Source: Enterococcus sp. 9E7_DIV0242
Lineage (GTDB): Bacteria > Bacillota > Bacilli > Lactobacillales > Enterococcaceae
DNA length: 64,000 nucleotides
Direction: 5' to 3'
NCBI RefSeq assembly: GCF_002140975.2
Contig: NZ_CP147247.1
Span: forward strand, 1,116,001-1,180,000
The notes beneath the pieces were generated by a model. It worked only from the letters and a program-made list of their open reading frames with translations, made no database searches and was not told where the DNA came from. Below are positions 47,548-56,145 of the stretch, one piece after another. Made by a program: the position numbers and the translations under genes. Numbering within the stretch: position 1 is the stretch's first letter; the number at the start of each line of letters is the position of its first letter.

Positions 47548-50160
47548 TTAAATCCATTCTTTGGTTATATGGATATATAATCGTTTCGCAAATTCTACTG
47601 CAATCAAGTACAATACAATGATTGCAACAAACCAGCCCCAATAAGCAGTAGGTAGTGCGGTAAATTCAAAGACAGATCTTATTGGTGTCAAGACAATTAC
47701 GATCCCCATAAGAATCGCGCCTAAGCTTGTCAACAGAACCGGAGCAGAAGCAATACTTTGAATAAATGGCAACTTTCTTGTCCGTACCATATGAACGACC
47801 AAGGTTTGACTTACCAAACCGACCACGAACCAACCTGTTTGGAACAAGCTTTGGTTGGCAATCGTATTCGCACCAAACACGAACCACATGACCAGATAGG
47901 TCATGATATCGAAAATACTGCTGACTGGACCAATGCACAGTGTGAATTTCGCCATACTTTTTATTTCCCAACGTACAGGTTTCAACAGTTCTTCTTCATC
48001 CACATTATCCCAAGGAATCGTCAACTGAGCCACATCATAAATCAGGTTTTGGATCAGCAGTTGAATAGATAACATTGGTAAAAACGGTAAGAACGCACTG
48101 GCAACCAAGATAGAGAACACATTCCCAAAGTTTGAGCTGATTGTGATCTTGATGTATTTCATCATGTTACTGAAGACTTTCCTTCCTTCAATAACGCCTG
48201 CTTCCAACACATTTAGGCTCTTCTCTAATAAGATAATAGAGCTTGCATCCTTGGTAATATCTGCTGCTGTATCCACTGAAATCCCAACATCTGCTTTACG
48301 CAATGCAGGTGCATCATTGATTCCATCACCCATAAACCCTACCGTATGACCATTCTTTTGCAGCGTTTCAATGATTCTTGATTTTTGCATAGGGTTTAGC
48401 TTCGCAAAGAGGTTCGTCATTTCCACTTCTTCTTCTAATTGTTCGTCGGACATCTCATCGATTTCAGTTCCTAAAACAACATGAGAAACCTCGATTCCTA
48501 CATCCCCACAAACCTTTTTAGCAACGATATCGTTATCTCCTGTCAGCACCTTTACATTAACGCCATGCTCATGAAGGGATTTGATCGCTGTAATAGCAGA
48601 TTTCTTCGCTGGATCTAAGAAGCCCATAAAACCAATCAAAGTCATATTCTTTTCGTCATCAGTACTATAGATTGCTTCGTTATGCACATCTTTTTTCACT
48701 GCAACTGCGATTACACGCATGCCTTGCTCGTTCATTCGGCGATTGACATCTCGCATTTTTTGGCGTAGTTCAGCAGTCAGCGGAACGATTTGTCCATCAA
48801 TTTCAGCATGCGTACACACCTCTTCCATCTCTTCCACTGCACCTTTTGTTACCATGAATTGGTGCCCATCGGCATTTACAACCACCGTCAGTCGTCTCCG
48901 AGAAAAGTCAAACGGTATCTCATCCAGTTTAGCTATTGATTTAAAAGGTGTTTCACGCTCATTTTCTGCGTAAAAGTTGATTACCGCAATATCCATTAGG
49001 TTCTTCCAACCAGTTTGATAATGTGAGTTTAAAAATGCCATATCTAAAACTTGGTCATTTTCAATCCCTAAAGGATTCAAGTGTTGTACGAGTACGACTC
49101 TATCTTCCGTGATTGTGCCAGTTTTATCTGTACATAGAACATCCATGCCACCTAAATTTTGGATAGATGGCAACTCTTTTACAATAACTTTATGCTTCGA
49201 TAAGCTCAGTGCACCTTTTGCAAGGTTACTTGTCACGATCATCGGCAACATTTCAGGTGTTAAGCCGACAGCGACTGCAATTGCGAAGAAAAAGGCTTCA
49301 CTCCACTCCCCTTTTGTCAGACCATTGATCAAGAAAACAATTGGAAATAGGACCATGACCATTCGCAGCAAGAATTTACTGACCTTTGTCAATCCAATAT
49401 CAAACGATGTTTTTCCTCGTTGTGTCGTAGCATTCTTAGCAATATCTCCAAAGAACGTGTTCTGGCCGGTTTTCAATATAATTGCTTTTCCCTGACCACT
49501 TAATACATCGGTTCCCATAAATACTAGGTCCTGCATATCTAAAGCCGATATATCCTGCTGATTCTTTTCAACACCGGCATCGACAAATTTTTCGACAGGC
49601 ATTGATTCTCCTGTCAACGAAGACTGGTTGATAAACAAATCCTTCGTCCAAATCAGCACAGCATCTGCCGGAATCATATCGCCTGTTGCCAACGTAATGA
49701 TATCTCCCGGAACCACTTCATCCATCGGAATTTCTCTCGTTACGCCCTCTCTGGTTACTGCTGTCGTATTTTCAATCAGTTCTTTCAATGCCAAGCTGGC
49801 TTTTTGTGAACGATATTCTTGGATAAACGTGATGACAACACTAGCCAAAATCATCAATCCCATTACAATTGCTGCTTCAAAGTCCTTAGTTAGTGCGGAT
49901 ACAATCATCAATAATGCCAGTACATAAACAAATGGATCTTTGAATGCTTCAAGGAACATCAACACAGCAGGTGTCGGTTTTTGAGCAGATATCTCGTTCG
50001 GACCATATTCCTCCAAACGTTTTTCTGCATCTTCTTCAGACAATCCTTTCTCAGATGTCCGCAATTCCATCATCAATTCTCTTTCAGACAGCAGAGCTAA
50101 TTTCTTTAGCTCTTGTTCTTTTGTTCCTTTTCTAATTTCTGTTAATTTTTTATTCATCAT
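47548..50160 (-). CDS. mgtA: Mg2+-importing P-type ATPase
   Basis: 870 residues, P3B type. Visible marks are the actuator TGES loop (SSLTGESMPVEKF), phosphorylation site CTDKTGTITED, nucleotide-binding KGAVEEMEEVC, hinge GDGINDAPALRKADVGIS, and about ten membrane helices (four before and six after the cytoplasmic loop). It uses ATP to bring Mg2+ in. GGGGGG precedes the ATG. The leader contains an M-box riboswitch followed by a terminator hairpin, so high Mg2+ should stop transcription before the gene. This regulation and the motifs together make Mg2+ the substrate, not Ca2+. Confidence 0.96.
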   Translation of the reverse strand: MMNKKLTEIRKGTKEQELKKLALLSERELMMELRTSEKGLSEEDAEKRLEEYGPNEISAQKPTPAVLMFLEAFKDPFVYVLALLMIVSALTKDFEAAIVMGLMILASVVITFIQEYRSQKASLALKELIENTTAVTREGVTREIPMDEVVPGDIITLATGDMIPADAVLIWTKDLFINQSSLTGESMPVEKFVDAGVEKNQQDISALDMQDLVFMGTDVLSGQGKAIILKTGQNTFFGDIAKNATTQRGKTSFDIGLTKVSKFLLRMVMVLFPIVFLINGLTKGEWSEAFFFAIAVAVGLTPEMLPMIVTSNLAKGALSLSKHKVIVKELPSIQNLGGMDVLCTDKTGTITEDRVVLVQHLNPLGIENDQVLDMAFLNSHYQTGWKNLMDIAVINFYAENERETPFKSIAKLDEIPFDFSRRRLTVVVNADGHQFMVTKGAVEEMEEVCTHAEIDGQIVPLTAELRQKMRDVNRRMNEQGMRVIAVAVKKDVHNEAIYSTDDEKNMTLIGFMGFLDPAKKSAITAIKSLHEHGVNVKVLTGDNDIVAKKVCGDVGIEVSHVVLGTEIDEMSDEQLEEEVEMTNLFAKLNPMQKSRIIETLQKNGHTVGFMGDGINDAPALRKADVGISVDTAADITKDASSIILLEKSLNVLEAGVIEGRKVFSNMMKYIKITISSNFGNVFSILVASAFLPFLPMLSIQLLIQNLIYDVAQLTIPWDNVDEEELLKPVRWEIKSMAKFTLCIGPVSSIFDIMTYLVMWFVFGANTIANQSLFQTGWFVVGLVSQTLVVHMVRTRKLPFIQSIASAPVLLTSLGAILMGIVIVLTPIRSVFEFTALPTAYWGWFVAIIVLYLIAVEFAKRLYIHITKEWI

Positions 50161-50357
50161 GATACTTTCCCCCCGTATTTTACCTGACGGAGAAAGGAAA
50201 CATTCTATCTATCCAGCCAGGTAAAGATTATTTTTGCTTCGCCTCTGATGTGGGTCTTCCATGATAATCTTCCTCTCTGTACGCTTATTTAAAAATCAAA
50301 TATTCTGAAAATCATTTATGCAGTCTTTCGTAGCTTTTCAAAAAACAAACGAAAAAA

Positions 50358-50384
50358 CCGCACACTCAACAACAGAGTATGCGG
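50358..50384 (-). terminator. Riboswitch-controlled terminator before mgtA
   Basis: CCGCACACTC (50358-50367) pairs with GAGTATGCGG (50375-50384) with one mismatch; a T6 run follows on the minus strand. It lies directly after the M-box aptamer. Confidence 0.8.
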
Positions 50385-50394
50385 CATTAAAAGG

Positions 50395-50565
50395 CATAAT
50401 TATCTTCTCCATCGTTGAGCTTTAGCACTATAGGGCGTAGATAATTTCTTATCAGCTACATTATGGATGACCTTCACGACCATCCCTGTTCAACCAACTA
50501 AGAGTCTCTCGATTCTTTCGCGGCAGCAGCATATGTCCATATAGGAGCCTCACCTAACAATTCAT
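50395..50565 (-). ncRNA. M-box (ykoK leader) Mg2+ riboswitch
   Basis: On the minus strand the leader starts GTTAGGTGAGGCTCC, then TATATGGACATATGCTGCTG, CGAGAGAC, GGTTGAACAGGGATGG, and ends TATAGTGCTAAAGCTC and ACGATGGAGAAG. These match the conserved blocks of the M-box in order and spacing. Mg2+ binding compacts the aptamer and favours the terminator just downstream, turning mgtA off when Mg2+ is plentiful. It lies between the promoter at 50590-50618 and mgtA. Confidence 0.93.
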
Positions 50566-50589
50566 CTATTCAATTCTTCAATCAAATTC

Positions 50590-50618
50590 ATAATAAATGA
50601 TTCTCTAATAAAAGTCAA
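50590..50618 (-). promoter_or_regulatory. Promoter of the M-box-mgtA transcript
   Basis: Minus strand TTGACT (50613-50618), 17 bp, TATTAT (50590-50595); the predicted start is about 20 nt before the aptamer. Confidence 0.75.
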
Positions 50619-50950
50619 AACAAATACAACCGTTTTTTTATTTTTTTCATTGTTATTGATTCGCTATTTATGACAAGCATCGATTTAGAGTGATTACAAA
50701 TTTCCTTTAACCATTATATATAATTTTAAATATTCTTGTTATATTTATTCGATAAAACAATTAGATAAAATTGTTAAAAAGACAAAAAAATAGTTAGAAT
50801 GCTAAAGGATATATGCTAAAATAAATGGTGGTATTCATCTCCATCCTACCAATAAGAATGGAGAAGTTAAATCAATTTACTCAAAATGCCATTCTAGTTA
50901 TTGAAAAATGATATTTATGCTCACTATTTATAAGGAGAGAAAAAAATAAA

Positions 50951-52321
50951 ATGAACAGACGTTCACGTCACCACATACAAGAGCAGAAACAAGGTAACTC
51001 TAGCCTATATATTATCAGTGTTATTGCCTTTATTTTTCTATTTATTCTTAACTCAATTACTTGGTATACATCAGATGATTATATTTACCATTTTTTTTAC
51101 CAAGATTTCATGCCCAATAGTGCAACAAAAGAAATTACAGGACTATGGGATTTGCTTCATTCCCAATGGAATCATTACTTGACATGGAACGGACGCTTTG
51201 TTGGACATACATTAGTACAGCTCTTCATGCAGTTTGACAAAGTTTATTTTAATATTATCAATAGTATTGCATTCATCCTATTAGCATTAGTCATTACTGC
51301 TATCGTGTCCAATTATAGAAATAGCAAAATCACAGGTTTTCATTTTGCTATTACTTTAATTCTCCTTTGGTTCTTTATTCCCGAGTTTGGAAAAACAGTA
51401 CTTTGGGTTTCCGGATCAGGAAATTACTTATGGACAGCCTTGATATATTGCTCAGTTATCCTGTTCTTTCTAATAAATAACAATAAAAAGAGCAGTTGGA
51501 TGTTATGTTTAATCGCGTTTACTTTTTCATTTTTTGCAGGAGCGACGAATGAGAACTCTGGTCCCGCAGCTATTAGTATTTTGGGTATCTTTTTTTTATT
51601 TAATTATTTTGACAATTATAAAATAAGGTTTTGGCAGTTAGGTTGCATTATTACTGGATTTGTTGGAAGTTATGTATTGATACAATCACCTGGAGCAAAA
51701 AATAGAAGTGATATAAATATTGATTGGTCTCAAATAAAACATTCTATATCTCAATTACAAAAATGCTATTTTGAACATTTAAACTTGTTACTGATAATTT
51801 TTTTCTTACTCTTCTTAGTTTTAATCCTACGGAAGATGATTAAAAAAAATGACTTGATATTCCTCTTCGCATTTTTAATCGGATCTGCTGCTTCACTTTA
51901 TTCTTTAGCATTGTCAGACCAATACCCATTGAGAACACTTTTTGGCTCTGTTGTTTTTTTGATTATTGCCACAATATATTTAGTAGATATCCTATTAAAC
52001 TATTACAAAAATCACGTTATCTTTTCTAGAAAACTAAAAGCAATATTCCTTATTTTGTGCATAGTCCCATTCTTAGTATCATATAGTTACGTTTTCATTG
52101 ATAATTATAATACCTATAAAACAGTAATACGGGGTGTAAAAATAGTAGAGACTAGCGATCCCGATAGTCATGTGATTATTTCAATTCACAAGCAAACTGA
52201 CAATCTATATAATGCTTACAATGGAACAAATAATTTGTCCGAATCTCCTGATGCTTGGTTCAATAGTTGGATGGCTAAGTACTACGGAGTAAAATCAATT
52301 GAGGGACGAGTAGAAGAATGA
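50951..52321 (+). CDS. Polytopic membrane protein, DUF6056-like
   Basis: 456 residues with about ten or eleven membrane helices. The first outside loop contains YTSDDYIYHF and WNGRFVGHTLVQLF, and a late loop has SDQYPLRTLFG. This pattern, acidic pair after helix 1 and a large multi-helix body, is seen in DUF6056 proteins, which look like GT-C glycosyltransferases. It may modify a surface glycan or teichoic acid, but the family has no proven activity. The gene is noticeably AT-richer than its neighbours (many ATA, AAT and TTA codons) and stands alone with its own terminator, which could mean recent acquisition. Confidence 0.65.
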   Translation: MNRRSRHHIQEQKQGNSSLYIISVIAFIFLFILNSITWYTSDDYIYHFFYQDFMPNSATKEITGLWDLLHSQWNHYLTWNGRFVGHTLVQLFMQFDKVYFNIINSIAFILLALVITAIVSNYRNSKITGFHFAITLILLWFFIPEFGKTVLWVSGSGNYLWTALIYCSVILFFLINNNKKSSWMLCLIAFTFSFFAGATNENSGPAAISILGIFFLFNYFDNYKIRFWQLGCIITGFVGSYVLIQSPGAKNRSDINIDWSQIKHSISQLQKCYFEHLNLLLIIFFLLFLVLILRKMIKKNDLIFLFAFLIGSAASLYSLALSDQYPLRTLFGSVVFLIIATIYLVDILLNYYKNHVIFSRKLKAIFLILCIVPFLVSYSYVFIDNYNTYKTVIRGVKIVETSDPDSHVIISIHKQTDNLYNAYNGTNNLSESPDAWFNSWMAKYYGVKSIEGRVEE

Positions 52322-52363
52322 TTTACTCAGCCTCTCTTTAATTTTTAGCTTTTGAAATCAAAC

Positions 52364-52424
52364 AGACTTGTTTTCTCTCTTACTCTGAAATAAGTGAAAA
52401 AACAAGTCTATTTCTTTTAGATTA
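52364..52424 (+). terminator. Terminator of the DUF6056-like gene
   Basis: AGACTTGT (52364-52371) pairs with ACAAGTCT (52402-52409), followed by a T-rich stretch. Confidence 0.75.
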
Positions 52425-52476
52425 GCATACAACATATCTTTATATACACAGGACATAATTATAGTACCATTAGATC

Positions 52477-52514
52477 AAAAAAATCCATTCACCTAGATTA
52501 TCTCTAAGTAAATG
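52477..52514 (-). terminator. Terminator of trxB
   Basis: CATTCACCTAGA (52486-52497) pairs with TCTAAGTAAATG (52503-52514) with two mismatches or wobbles; a T7 run follows on the minus strand. Confidence 0.7.
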
Positions 52515-52525
52515 AATTTTTCTAT

Positions 52526-53464
52526 TTATTCACTAACTGTTGCTTCTTCTTTCAGAGACTCAAGGTAATTGTATACCTGTTGTCCGGCAATACCACCCTC
52601 ACCAACAGCTGTTGTGATTTGACGTAGTGTTTTTTCACGAACATCGCCGATTGCATATACACCTGGTATTGCAGTTCTCATTTCTTGATCAGTGATGATC
52701 CAGCCTTCTTCATTCGTGATGCCACTGTTTCTGAACGGTTCTGTCAGCGGATCTAAGCCCACGTAGATGAACACGCCGTCAGCAGCGACTTCTTTCACAG
52801 TCTCTGTTTTAACGTTCTTCAATTGTACGCCTGTAACAACCATGTCGTTACCCACGATTTCTTCCAGAACAGTATCCCACTCGAAAGCAATTTTTTCGTT
52901 TGCAAATGCACGATCCTGAATGATTTTTTGGGCACGCAGCTCATCTCTACGATGGACAATCGTTACTTTTGATGCAAACTGAGTCAAATAAATGGCTTCT
53001 TCAACGGCTGAATCGCCGCCACCAATGACCATCAACTGTTTATTCCGGAAGAACGCACCGTCACAAACTGCACAATAAGAAACGCCACGGCCCGCATATT
53101 CTTCTTCTCCTGCAACACCTAGTTTTCTATGAACACAGCCTGTTGCAATGATTACAGATTTCCCTTGATAGGTCGTGTCTTCACAGATGATTTCCTTGTA
53201 ACTGCCATGATCCTTGATATCCTGAACCATACCATAGACATTTTCTGTGCCAAATTTTTCTACACTTTCATACATTTTCATCGATAAATCGGGACCCATG
53301 ATCGAATCAAAGCCTGGATAATTTTCGATTTCAGCAGTATTGTTCATCTGCCCACCAGGAACACCTCTTTCAATCATCAAAACAGATAAGTTTGAACGGG
53401 AGGCATAAAGTGCTGCTGTCATTCCAGCAGGGCCTGCACCGATTATAATTACATCATACATCAT
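52526..53464 (-). CDS. trxB: Thioredoxin reductase
   Basis: 312 residues. FAD-binding IIIGAGPAGMTAALYASR, redox disulfide in YCAVCDGAFF, NADPH-binding VIGGGDSAVEEAIYL, and the FAD contact GVYAIGDVREK are all in place. It reduces thioredoxin with NADPH for disulfide turnover, ribonucleotide reduction and oxidative defence. Single gene with its own terminator; the 220 bp upstream hold no gene. Confidence 0.95.
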   Translation of the reverse strand: MMYDVIIIGAGPAGMTAALYASRSNLSVLMIERGVPGGQMNNTAEIENYPGFDSIMGPDLSMKMYESVEKFGTENVYGMVQDIKDHGSYKEIICEDTTYQGKSVIIATGCVHRKLGVAGEEEYAGRGVSYCAVCDGAFFRNKQLMVIGGGDSAVEEAIYLTQFASKVTIVHRRDELRAQKIIQDRAFANEKIAFEWDTVLEEIVGNDMVVTGVQLKNVKTETVKEVAADGVFIYVGLDPLTEPFRNSGITNEEGWIITDQEMRTAIPGVYAIGDVREKTLRQITTAVGEGGIAGQQVYNYLESLKEEATVSE

Positions 53465-53684
53465 TCATCTTCCTCTTCTCTTTATAAAAGTGTTCGCGCG
53501 ATTTTCTCACACTCACTTGCTTAGTTTGCACAATATAGCTCTCTATCAAAATAAGATTTCACTATGTACTCTTGAAACAAAGCTAAAACAACAAAGCAAT
53601 TTAGTCTCTTAATCAAGTATATTCACTTTACAACCTAACTACTTGATTGTCTACTTTTCTGCCTAAGTATTGACCTATCCTATC

Positions 53685-54260
53685 TTACCATATTTCGTTT
53701 ATTTTGGAATTCATTTTTTTAGATTTGAGTGCAGCATCTACCTTTTGCTTCCAGCGCTCTTTGGTAAATAAATAGTCATAAGAGTCGAATCGCTGATTTA
53801 AAGATTCAGAGAAAAACTCACCTTCCTGTTCAAATAAAAATCCACACTTTTCAATCACTCGTTTAGAGGCACTATTTTGTTGGAAACAGCATGCATATAC
53901 AAAATGAATACCATTGGAAAATAAATGATCTAGCATCGCCTCAATCACCTCAGTCATGATTCCTTTATTTTGATGGTCAGGGTGTAGCACAAACCCTAGC
54001 TCTTTTGTGTCTGCTCTCCCTGCCTCAGAATCGTTATGGACAGAAATATGTCCGATCACTTCTTGCTCCCGTAGACTAAAAATCGCATATACCTGATTAT
54101 TCTTTAAAAAATTGGTCAGCATTTGCTGGGTCTCTTCCAGCGATTCATGATGCCTCCAACCAGCACTTTCGCCAATACCAACTAGCTTTGCATAAGCATG
54201 CAAAGGGAACAAATCGGCCCTCTGAAAATGTCTTAAAATCGTTCGCTCTGTAGTAATCAC
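53685..54260 (-). CDS. GNAT family acetyltransferase, RimJ/RimL-like
   Basis: 191 residues from a GTG at 54260, chosen because GGGAGGG lies six bases upstream; in-frame codons reach 54299. TTERTILRHFQRADLFPLHAY and ELGFVLHPDHQNKGIMTEVI are the usual opening and acetyl-CoA motif, and NSASKRVIEKCGFLFEQEGEF the closing motif of the ribosomal-protein-type GNATs. The target could be a protein N-terminus or a small molecule. It lies just beyond the terminator of the ABC exporter operon and is probably independent of it. Confidence 0.83.
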   Translation of the reverse strand: MITTERTILRHFQRADLFPLHAYAKLVGIGESAGWRHHESLEETQQMLTNFLKNNQVYAIFSLREQEVIGHISVHNDSEAGRADTKELGFVLHPDHQNKGIMTEVIEAMLDHLFSNGIHFVYACCFQQNSASKRVIEKCGFLFEQEGEFFSESLNQRFDSYDYLFTKERWKQKVDAALKSKKMNSKINEIW

Positions 54261-54281
54261 TACCGACCCTCCCATCATTAA

Positions 54282-54347
54282 TAAAAAGCTGACAGCCAAG
54301 TTGCAATCCGTCTCATATCCGACACGATCGCTCCTCTGCTGTCAGCT
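54282..54347 (-). terminator. Terminator of the ABC exporter operon
   Basis: AGCTGACAGC (54287-54296) pairs perfectly with GCTGTCAGCT (54338-54347); TTTTTA follows on the minus strand. Confidence 0.8.
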
Positions 54348-54363
54348 AAATAGATATCTTCTA

Positions 54364-56145
54364 TTATACTTCGCTATTCTGTAATTTGTACATATCTGCA
54401 TAGAGTCCTTGTTCTGCCAGCAGCATTTCATGACTTCCCTGTTCAACAATGTTTCCTTTTTCAAGAACCAAAATCAGATCAGCATCACGGATTGTCGAAA
54501 GTCGATGGGCAATGGCAATCGTTGTTCTACCTTGTCTCATATTAGCAAGGCCTTCTTGAATCAAGCCCTCTGTCTCTGTGTCAATATTGGCTGTCGCCTC
54601 ATCCAATACTAAAATTTTTGGATCGGTGACCATGGTTCGAGCGAAGGAAATCAATTGACGTTGTCCACTAGAATAGCTGGCGCCACGCTCGATCACTTTC
54701 GCCTGATAACGTTTAGGTAATGTTTCAATGAACTTGTCTGCTTGAACAAAGCGAGCTGCTTCTCTGATTTGTTCATCTGTAATACTCGGATTCAGCATTC
54801 GAATATTCCCCGCAATATCGCCATAAAACATGAACGCATCTTGAAGGACCAGCCCCATTTTTTCGCGCAGCTCAGTCATCGGATACTCACGAATGTCACG
54901 ATCATCAATCAATATCTCGCCCTCATAAAATTCATAGAAACGCATCAACACATTGATAATCGAGCTTTTCCCACTTCCGGTATGACCAACCAACGCAATT
55001 GTTTCGCCAGGATTTGCAATAAAGCTAATATTTTTTAACACGTAATTTGTGCCATCATAAGAGAAGCTGACATCTCGAAACTCAATTTTCCCTCGTTTTA
55101 TTTCTCCAGTTGCCTTGTCATCCTGTTGCGGTGTCAGTTCCTCTGTATCAAAGATTTTTAAGATCCGACTGCCTGCAACTATTCCATCGGTGAATATACT
55201 TAAGAAATCCATCATTTGAGTCATTGGTTGAAAGAATGCTTGTACATAAGTCACAAAAGCATAAACCAGCCCCACTTTGATTGGTGATTCCAACGCATCA
55301 AATCCAAAGAGGGTCAAAACAGCAGACACCGCCAGAGCATAAAGTAAATTGATGATTGGGCTTAGCAACAAAGAGTTTACACGAATCATCGCAAGCTTTG
55401 TTTGCAGATATTCTTCATTCGTCGTTTCAAATTCACTCTCCAAACGCTTTTCTTGACGGAATTGTTGGATGATCTGCATGCCTGATATATACTCATTCAG
55501 CTTCGTATTCAGCTGACTCAGTTTTTCCCGCATATTTCGGTAAATACGTGAGCTAAATTTTTGATAATAACCAATGACTGCCAGCAGAATTGGCAGAAAC
55601 ACTAGCACACACAGGGCAATTTTTTTGTCGATCTGAAACATCCCCACAAATGAGGAGAGTACAGCAAAAACACCCGTTAAAACCATTAAAAAGACATACC
55701 AGAATTCAAAAAGCGTCTCTGTGTCATTTGTTACTCGTGAAACGATCGATCCGGCAGGCGTCTGATCAAAATAGCGCATCCCCAATGTTTGTAATTTCTC
55801 AAACAACTTTACGCGGATGTATTGATACGTTTTCAGTGAAGCCATCGAATACAAGAACCACTGGAAAAACCAGATGATACTCTTCACAATAATCCCAAAC
55901 AAATACATCCCTGCGAACCAATAGATGATTTGGCTTGTCGCAGTTTTGGACGTCAAATAGTTATCCATTAACGTCTGGATGATTCTTGGCAAAATCGCAT
56001 TGATTACCGATAAGACAAAAGCGAACCCAATTGCTGCCGCAAAGGTTGTTCGAAAGGGTTTAGCATACTTAAATAAGCGCTTCACGATCGTTACCTGCTC
56101 TTTCACAGGGATCGATTTCGTCCATGCCGACTGTTGTTCTTCCAT
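54364..56145 (-). CDS. Heterodimeric ABC exporter, subunit with degenerate signature
   Basis: 593 residues: six membrane helices (about 30-325) then an ATPase domain (about 350-590). Walker A is GHTGSGKSS, Walker B LVLDEATANID with the catalytic Glu intact, but the signature reads YSSGQRQL instead of LSGGQ. Its partner gene overlaps by 1 bp. Such asymmetric pairs (BmrC/BmrD, LmrC/LmrD, EfrC/EfrD) export drugs or lipids, hydrolysing ATP mainly at one of two sites. By layout this is the YheH/BmrD-like half. The transported compound is not visible from sequence. Confidence 0.88.
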   Translation of the reverse strand: MEEQQSAWTKSIPVKEQVTIVKRLFKYAKPFRTTFAAAIGFAFVLSVINAILPRIIQTLMDNYLTSKTATSQIIYWFAGMYLFGIIVKSIIWFFQWFLYSMASLKTYQYIRVKLFEKLQTLGMRYFDQTPAGSIVSRVTNDTETLFEFWYVFLMVLTGVFAVLSSFVGMFQIDKKIALCVLVFLPILLAVIGYYQKFSSRIYRNMREKLSQLNTKLNEYISGMQIIQQFRQEKRLESEFETTNEEYLQTKLAMIRVNSLLLSPIINLLYALAVSAVLTLFGFDALESPIKVGLVYAFVTYVQAFFQPMTQMMDFLSIFTDGIVAGSRILKIFDTEELTPQQDDKATGEIKRGKIEFRDVSFSYDGTNYVLKNISFIANPGETIALVGHTGSGKSSIINVLMRFYEFYEGEILIDDRDIREYPMTELREKMGLVLQDAFMFYGDIAGNIRMLNPSITDEQIREAARFVQADKFIETLPKRYQAKVIERGASYSSGQRQLISFARTMVTDPKILVLDEATANIDTETEGLIQEGLANMRQGRTTIAIAHRLSTIRDADLILVLEKGNIVEQGSHEMLLAEQGLYADMYKLQNSEV

